This document shows, in pieces, positions 58,713-64,000 of a DNA stretch of 64,000 bases. Location of the stretch: positions 434,001-498,000 of the forward strand of contig JACKHO010000002.1 in NCBI GenBank assembly GCA_020638955.1, given 5' to 3'. The position numbers and the translations under genes were made by a program. The notes beneath the pieces were generated by a model. The model had not been told where the DNA came from. It was given only the letters and a program-made list of their open reading frames with translations, and did not search any database. Source of the stretch: Planctomycetaceae bacterium (GTDB lineage Bacteria > Planctomycetota > Planctomycetia > Planctomycetales > Planctomycetaceae). Every line of letters starts with the position of its first letter. The stretch's first letter is position 1.

Positions 58713-61700
58713 TCAGCGTGGAACCGCCTGTCTTGCCGCATTTGGCTGCTGCGACAGGGGCGGCAGTTGGCGTTTCCGAGGTGCGCTGGGCATTTGCCCG
58801 CTGTCGACGGCGCGCATGAATCCCTCGAAGGCATCGTTCAGCACGGGAATGCGTGTTTGAATAACTGGTTGAGGATTGTCGACGGTTCCGCCGACCTGAA
58901 TGCGAACCCAGCGATCAGTCAATGGCTGCAGGAATTTGCGTTTCCCTTGCGTATAGAAATCGAGTGCCAGACGCGATTCATTCGGGCCCGCATAACCAAC
59001 CCAGCCCCGGCCGCCGAGGTTGAGGCTTTGTCCGTACAGTTCGATGGTTGAGAAGTCGATAATTCCATCTCGGATTTCAAAATCTCCATACGCCCAGTTG
59101 AACGCGGTGTCGCTTGGCTCTCGGAACTGAATGAGACTGAACATTTGGGCAAAGACCGGCAATTCGAAAAGTTGTGCCGGAGTGATGTGAATCCAACCTT
59201 CACCAATGGTGGCGGTGCGGGAAATCCCCATGCCGGTCAACACGGCTTCTCCGTTTACCTTCCCGGAGAGCCGCTGCTCCTGAACTCCCTTTTCTCTCGC
59301 AAACTCAGCAAGTTCTGCATCCTGGAGTTTGACGTCGACGCGATACTGCAATCGGTCCAGATCCTCGGGAGCCATGAGTACGGTTGCCTGCAGTCCGACC
59401 CGTCCCCCGAATACGTTCGCCGTCAGCTTTTTATCACGGTACCGATTGTTTTCCAGAAACCGCGAGGCCGCTTCGGGGGAAGGCGCTCCCACCAGAATGT
59501 CATTTCCTTCGACGTGGAATGGACCGCGAATGGTAGTCAGTGGAATGTCGAGAATTCTCGCTGAGTCGAGTTCGACGTAACCATCGGCATTCGCTTCGTG
59601 ACCATTCCACGTGCCGCGCAGAATACGGATTTGCCCCGTCACATCGTTCAGTTCCAGGCCGGTCGTCAGTTGGTTGCCATTGAGATCAAGGAGCGACGAC
59701 CATTCGGCAGTGACCAAATCCTGCTGTCGCCAGCCCTTCAAATCGAGTCCGAGTTGCAAATTCATGGGGCCCTGAACGTCGATTTGCTCAATGACCTTTC
59801 TGACCGACTCCGGCAGAGCATGCCGCACTTCATCTGTCGCTTTCAGATTCGTGAGTTGCATCGAATCGAAGTGGACGTGCCATTCGAGTTCATTGTTGAC
59901 CTCGGTTTCAATATAGGCGCTGGCACCATTGATTGATCCGTCGATATTCAGATACGTGTCGTCGTGATAGCCGTGCAACAAATGGATGGTCAACCGATTA
60001 TTCGCCCACTGCAAGGAGCCAGCAATGTCTTCCCAGCCGAATGGCAATGCCTTCGGTTTCAAACGTCCGTTCCTCCACTGCATACCATAGAGTGAAATGA
60101 GGGGCTTCTCGCCGGGAATCCAGCCGATTTCTACGCGGCTGACGTCGACGTCGCCATCGAGACCGTAGTCTGTCCAAATTGTTTCCAGTCCGGGATTGGC
60201 AATAATGGTGGCCCGCCGCAAATCGCTGTCGATGGGAATATTGAGCAGTTCCATTTGGAGCGCAAGTCTGCCGGGCTCATTTGTCTTGTCGAAGACTCCT
60301 TCAGCCTTGATGATCGCGTCCCCGTGCCGCGCTTCCATGTCGGTAAAGACAAACGCATCCTGCTTCAGTGGGTCGTAGGACATTCGTCCTGACAGGCTGG
60401 TCAAGGGAAACGGAAACTCTTGAAAGCTCACACTTCCGTCCCGCAGCGCAATGCTGGTGCGGATTTTGTAACTGTCGTCGATGCCCGGTCGCCGCAGAAA
60501 CTCCGCTGTAATGTCGCCGTTGCCCGTTAGCCCCAGTGATTCAATGGTCTTTCGTGCTTCTTCGAGTTTGGGAGTGTTCAAAGCCTGGAGCAGTTGTTCG
60601 TCGATAGGAATACCACTGGACCGGATGACCAGTTTCGAGTCGGTCTGGATTCCATCGGGGATGATGTAACCCTCCATCGAGACTGGATGCTGGCCAGCCA
60701 GTCCTTTCAGATTAACCCGGTACAACTCTCCTTCTTTACTGATGTCTCCTTGCACGCCATGCACCGGGTACGGCATGAGTGCGAACTGCGCTGAGCAGTC
60801 AATGGCTTTGAATTCGCAGGAGACTTCGGGCTTACTGATGCCATCGTGCCCGAGCGACAAGTTGAGATTGAACAGTCCTGCCGGTCGAACCTCGGCATAC
60901 AATTCCTGCATCTTGGCAGGCATGAATCTTACAATGCGTTCATCAATACGCAGTTGTGTCGCCCGCAGTTCGAATGCCTTTCGCCACACGCCTTGAACAC
61001 GTTGGAGTTCGCCATCGACATAGAGTCGACTGTCACCATTCGCTGCATTCAGGTTGCGAACGATAACGCGATTCGGTGCGAGTTCAACATTGGCAGAAAG
61101 ATCGTACAGCGGGATGGGAATGAGCGCTTCCGAGAGCTGCCCTCGCTTGACATCCGCCGTGAGTTTGTAGTCGAGCAGACCACCGCGTTGGCTTTGCCCA
61201 ATCGAAAAATCGAGTTTGCTGTCCATCCGAATGACTGGCACGGGAGTCGAACTCCGAATCGGCACCGTGTTGCCATTACTCGCAATTCGAACCGGACTGT
61301 CATGAAATGCATGAGTCTGCTCCCGGATGCCGAGCTGACCAATACGCCCTTTGCCGCCGGGAATAAGTGACGCCACTTTGAGGAGCGACTCGTCACTAAT
61401 TTGCAGCGACTCCGTATTTCCTGCGACGTGCCACTCACCGGTGTTGGCGTCGAACAGGCCCTGCAACGTCAACGCGCCGAAACCATCCACCGTGCAGGTT
61501 CCGAAGGTGCGATATCGACGGTAAGCCAGCGGGAGGGATGTGGTTTCGATGGATGATACGAGTACTTCGGTAAGGGTGCTTTGGTCGGGTTGCTGGATGC
61601 CGAATACCGCCGAACCGTTTTCAATGGTCACTTTGGCCGAGACGTCGCTCGTCTTGATGGGGGGGCTGGCGAGTTGAAAACTCCACTTACCGTCGCCGGA

Positions 61701-62072
61701 TCGGAACAGGACGCAACGCGGCTCCTGCATGTGCACGTGACGCACGACGACACGTTGTTCCTGCAGCAGCAAATCGGAATCGAGATCTACTCGGACTGCG
61801 GGAGCAAACAGCATGTCGACATTGTCCGGCCCATTCTTTGGGCGAACCGTCAGGTCGTACAACCAGAGTTCGCCGGATGTGTCGAATTTCAAATCGGAGA
61901 AATCGACAAACCAGTCGGGAGCGTTCTCCTCCAGCTTTTCCCGTACCATACGTGCGATGACGGCATCGGTCTGAGGCAGCATACGAGCGAGGTAGACGCC
62001 TCCCGCCACGGCAACGCCTACCGCAATTAACAGCATCCAAACCATGGTGCCGCGGATGTTCCTCCACATCAT
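58713..62072 (-). CDS. Giant AsmA-like protein
   Basis: A 1119-residue protein with one N-terminal helix (about 7-29, WMLLIAVGVAVAGGVYLA) and a long beta-rich remainder of repeated short strands, finishing in an AsmA_2-like C-terminal part (GEGWIHITPAQLFELPVFAQMFSLIQF, pieces GEGWIHIT and LPVFAQMFSLI). This is the layout of AsmA/YhdP/TamB-type bridge proteins that carry lipids between the inner and outer membrane. A Pro/Gln-rich tail follows. It overlaps the glycosyltransferase gene by four bases (ATGA), so both form one unit. Confidence 0.8.
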   Translation of the reverse strand: MMWRNIRGTMVWMLLIAVGVAVAGGVYLARMLPQTDAVIARMVREKLEENAPDWFVDFSDLKFDTSGELWLYDLTVRPKNGPDNVDMLFAPAVRVDLDSDLLLQEQRVVVRHVHMQEPRCVLFRSGDGKWSFQLASPPIKTSDVSAKVTIENGSAVFGIQQPDQSTLTEVLVSSIETTSLPLAYRRYRTFGTCTVDGFGALTLQGLFDANTGEWHVAGNTESLQISDESLLKVASLIPGGKGRIGQLGIREQTHAFHDSPVRIASNGNTVPIRSSTPVPVIRMDSKLDFSIGQSQRGGLLDYKLTADVKRGQLSEALIPIPLYDLSANVELAPNRVIVRNLNAANGDSRLYVDGELQRVQGVWRKAFELRATQLRIDERIVRFMPAKMQELYAEVRPAGLFNLNLSLGHDGISKPEVSCEFKAIDCSAQFALMPYPVHGVQGDISKEGELYRVNLKGLAGQHPVSMEGYIIPDGIQTDSKLVIRSSGIPIDEQLLQALNTPKLEEARKTIESLGLTGNGDITAEFLRRPGIDDSYKIRTSIALRDGSVSFQEFPFPLTSLSGRMSYDPLKQDAFVFTDMEARHGDAIIKAEGVFDKTNEPGRLALQMELLNIPIDSDLRRATIIANPGLETIWTDYGLDGDVDVSRVEIGWIPGEKPLISLYGMQWRNGRLKPKALPFGWEDIAGSLQWANNRLTIHLLHGYHDDTYLNIDGSINGASAYIETEVNNELEWHVHFDSMQLTNLKATDEVRHALPESVRKVIEQIDVQGPMNLQLGLDLKGWRQQDLVTAEWSSLLDLNGNQLTTGLELNDVTGQIRILRGTWNGHEANADGYVELDSARILDIPLTTIRGPFHVEGNDILVGAPSPEAASRFLENNRYRDKKLTANVFGGRVGLQATVLMAPEDLDRLQYRVDVKLQDAELAEFAREKGVQEQRLSGKVNGEAVLTGMGISRTATIGEGWIHITPAQLFELPVFAQMFSLIQFREPSDTAFNWAYGDFEIRDGIIDFSTIELYGQSLNLGGRGWVGYAGPNESRLALDFYTQGKRKFLQPLTDRWVRIQVGGTVDNPQPVIQTRIPVLNDAFEGFMRAVDSGQMPSAPRKRQLPPLSQQPNAARQAVPR

Positions 62073-63406
62073 GATGCCGCTCCTTCAGTGCTCTTACCGT
62101 TGGGCCACAGCAGACTGCAGAGACCAACGGCGGAAGGAATCATGAGTGGGTATTCGCCCGGCAGGCGATAGCGCAGCGAAGCCACGAACAGGCAGTGAAG
62201 TGCGCAGAAATACAGGATTGGCCCGGCACCAATGACGAGCAGCGGCAACGACCGTCGCTCGCGCCAGAGACCAATGACTGCCAGGACAAGGCACGGAACA
62301 TAAATGATGCTCGTCACGATACGCGCAGGCCAATTGTCGAACTGAGACGCATTCGGCCAGGGATTCCAGTAGCGTTTGAACTTCTCCCATCCCAGTTGGA
62401 CGACGCGTCCGGGATTCTCACGGGCAAATTCAAAAGCGGCCCGCTTGTAGTGCTGGTCGACCTCATATTCGCTCAGCGAAGCGGGAAGATTGTCCCGCTC
62501 GAAGAATGTCATATCACTTTCGCCCGTGGCGTCGGGATTGAGTCCATCATACAGACTCGCACCCATCCAGAGTGTTGTCAGCTTGAAGTGACCAGTGACC
62601 CGCGCGTTTCGAAATCCCCACGGAAGGAGGGGGAGGAGCATTCCGAGAACAACGAGGGCTGCGAACAACAATCCCCGACTTGGAAAGCATGACGAACCGG
62701 ATCGTTTGTGGTGCCAGTCGAGCCCAACGAGTAATGCGCCGAATGCGGGAACGGCGAGAATCCAGCTCGGCTTCAGGTAAATCGCGATCGCAGAGGTCAC
62801 GCCGGTGATGAGCGACAGAACAATTCCCCGCTTCAGGGGCAATGATTGCAAATCACACAGCAGGCAGCAGCCGGGCAACAACGTTCCCAGAAGCGCCACC
62901 GAGAAGACGGATTCGCAAAGCAGCACGGGCGAGAACGCAATGAAGACGGGCGAAATGGCCGTCAGCAAAGCTGCAATGAGTCCCGTTCGTTCGTCACGCA
63001 ACTTGCTCCCCAGGAAGTAGCAGAGAATGGGAGCCAATGAGCAAAGTACGGCCATGAAAATTCGTGCTGCCGACTTGCTGTTGCCAAAAACGTTGATGGA
63101 AATGGCCAGCAATGTCGGGAAGCCCGGCATCCTCAATGCATAACGGGGAGGTTCGTAAATGCGGTACTCATCGCCCGCTGCCAGCTTCTCTCCCAGTTCC
63201 CAGTAGCCGTTGGCATCACCCAGGATAAGGAATTCACGTTGCCAACGCTGGTCCAACTGATACTGCAGCGTCCAGGCCGTGGCGACGCGCAGTATCAGTC
63301 CGAGGAGAAGAATGAGGACCAGCCAGCGCCGGTTCGCCCCACTAGGCAGCTCGCACCTGTGCCGCAGGGGCGGAGCCAGTGAGTTGTTGGCGGTATCCGT
63401 TGACAT
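62069..63406 (-). CDS. GT39/ArnT-like membrane glycosyltransferase
   Basis: A 445-residue multispanning protein with about ten hydrophobic segments. After a first helix (LVLILLLGLILRVATAW) the first loop carries GDANGYWELGEKL, consistent with the acidic motif of the GT39/GT83 (ArnT/PMT) family; PPRYALRMPGFPTLLA follows. Members transfer sugars from polyprenyl carriers to proteins or lipids at the outer face of the membrane; the donor and acceptor are unknown. I chose the ATG at 63406, which overlaps the SDR gene by 65 bases; it overlaps the AsmA-like start by four. Confidence 0.82.
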   Translation of the reverse strand: MSTDTANNSLAPPLRHRCELPSGANRRWLVLILLLGLILRVATAWTLQYQLDQRWQREFLILGDANGYWELGEKLAAGDEYRIYEPPRYALRMPGFPTLLAISINVFGNSKSAARIFMAVLCSLAPILCYFLGSKLRDERTGLIAALLTAISPVFIAFSPVLLCESVFSVALLGTLLPGCCLLCDLQSLPLKRGIVLSLITGVTSAIAIYLKPSWILAVPAFGALLVGLDWHHKRSGSSCFPSRGLLFAALVVLGMLLPLLPWGFRNARVTGHFKLTTLWMGASLYDGLNPDATGESDMTFFERDNLPASLSEYEVDQHYKRAAFEFARENPGRVVQLGWEKFKRYWNPWPNASQFDNWPARIVTSIIYVPCLVLAVIGLWRERRSLPLLVIGAGPILYFCALHCLFVASLRYRLPGEYPLMIPSAVGLCSLLWPNGKSTEGAAS

Positions 63407-64000
63407 GCTGGGCCTCGAGCCGTGCAAGCCCTTCTGAGAGCAGTGGCATCGCAACGCACAGTGCTTTGCGAATTCGCTTTGTCTGCAGTGAACACTCACC
63501 CAGACCAAATCCTTGTGGAGGAGCGCTCAGGGCAGAGTCGCGACGCAGTGCCAGCCAGGGGAGGTCAAACTGGTCGGCAAGTCGCTGTGCAAACTTCAGC
63601 GGGCTGACACGTTCCGCACCGGCAACATGGAACACGCCAGTGAGTCGTTCCGCGTGGGCACGATCCAGAATGTCAGCCAAATCGGTCGCCAGGATGGGAG
63701 TGGCATGCCGGATGTGATCTTGCTCCACCACGCGTCGCGATTCGACTTCGGCCAGCATTTTTTCCAGCCAGCCGGAACGACTTGGATCGGGTGACCAGCC
63801 AAAGGCGTTCGTGCGAATAATCAGTGCGCCGGGAAGTTGTTCCTGGACCTGTTCTTCGGTGGCCCGCACGGTGAGTGCTTCAATGGAATGACACTGTCCG
63901 GGGCTTTCTTCATCATGGAACATCCAGGGCCCTGTGAAGAGGGCGTCGGATGAAATCATCGTGAAGTCGGCGTTGGCCTCTTTGGCAGCGGCAGCCCATT
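63342..64000 (-). CDS. NAD-dependent epimerase/dTDP-4-dehydrorhamnose-reductase-like protein, C-terminal part
   Basis: At least 218 codons, cut by the window edge. The visible part begins in KEANADFTMISSDALFTG, where RmlD-type reductases have the STDYVF strand, and goes on with IIRTNAFGWSP, DLADILDRAHAERLTGVFHVAGAERVSPLKFAQ (pieces LADILDRAH, GVFHVAGAERVSP), typical of extended SDR enzymes. The Y-x3-K catalytic pair is not obvious: the equivalent place reads SIEALTVRATEEQV. So the activity is uncertain. It overlaps the glycosyltransferase gene, which suggests a joint role in making an activated sugar. Confidence 0.72.
   Translation of the reverse strand, partial: WAAAAKEANADFTMISSDALFTGPWMFHDEESPGQCHSIEALTVRATEEQVQEQLPGALIIRTNAFGWSPDPSRSGWLEKMLAEVESRRVVEQDHIRHATPILATDLADILDRAHAERLTGVFHVAGAERVSPLKFAQRLADQFDLPWLALRRDSALSAPPQGFGLGECSLQTKRIRKALCVAMPLLSEGLARLEAQHVNGYRQQLTGSAPAAQVRAA

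Noticed and set aside
1..64000. CRISPR arrays
   Set aside because: No run of regularly spaced identical repeats was seen; the only repeats are dispersed inverted elements.

Overview
The window reads as a chromosomal segment of a planctomycete (phylum Planctomycetota, probably Planctomycetaceae-like). This rests on gene content rather than any database search: a DUF1559 prepilin-like protein followed by a small carboxypeptidase-regulatory-like lipoprotein, an exoprotein with an N-terminal 'FEDRVLLSG' signal of the LEPR-XLL kind, two ECF sigma factor-Ser/Thr kinase pairs, the lipid A Kdo transferase KdtA (so an LPS-bearing outer membrane), HpnC, and many planctomycete-style orphan secreted proteins. 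Coding density is high, there is no rRNA, no CRISPR array and no intact insertion sequence.

Layout. 1-7.1 kb (mostly minus strand): partial QueG, an ABC-2 permease, tRNA-Arg(CCG), a secreted prenyltransferase-repeat protein abutting the GTPase Obg, a ferritin-like protein, tRNA-Leu(CAA) with its terminator, a small fragment of a GH62 gene, and a Ser/Thr kinase overlapping its ECF sigma factor. 7.2-12.1 kb: a DJ-1/cadherin/RTX exoprotein divergent from that sigma factor, an intact GH62 arabinofuranosidase, the DUF1559-lipoprotein pair and an IS3-type orfA remnant. 12.2-20.1 kb: kdtA, then on the plus strand a PilT-like ATPase, an unusual membrane-anchored PilB-like ATPase, a small L7/L12-like protein, and a second overlapping ECF sigma/kinase pair whose kinase ends in a SUMF1-like domain. 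20.1-29.2 kb: a Cys-rich secreted orphan, trpE, purine nucleoside phosphorylase, a 42-residue zinc ribbon, MoxR, an acyltransferase-3 with ankyrin repeats inside it, a half-length UvrC relative and a secreted orphan.

29.4-36.7 kb (plus): PurS-PurL fusion, fumarase, a secreted caspase-like/PDZ protein, GlcE-like oxidase and IspF. 36.7-44 kb (minus): Nudix hydrolase, two of the three usual subunits of a molybdenum hydroxylase, a PfkB kinase overlapping an iron-type alcohol dehydrogenase, orphans, and a lipoprotein that looks like a catalytically dead M14 peptidase. 44.5-54.4 kb: GNAT, diaminopimelate decarboxylase, EEP-family phosphodiesterase, orphan, HpnC, PfkB kinase, Nudix-like phosphoesterase, a Tat-exported YbjN-like protein, GlcD and LOG. 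54.4-64 kb (minus): TadE-like protein, BON-domain protein, DNA polymerase I, a giant AsmA-like protein overlapping a GT39-like membrane glycosyltransferase, and a partial SDR reductase at the edge.

No single large defence or mobile island is present. The most unusual material is spread out: odd domain fusions (acyltransferase-ankyrin, caspase-PDZ, membrane PilB), a predicted pseudoenzyme, a half UvrC, and at least three families of intergenic inverted repeats. All functions are inferred from reading the sequence and translations; no alignments or searches were run.
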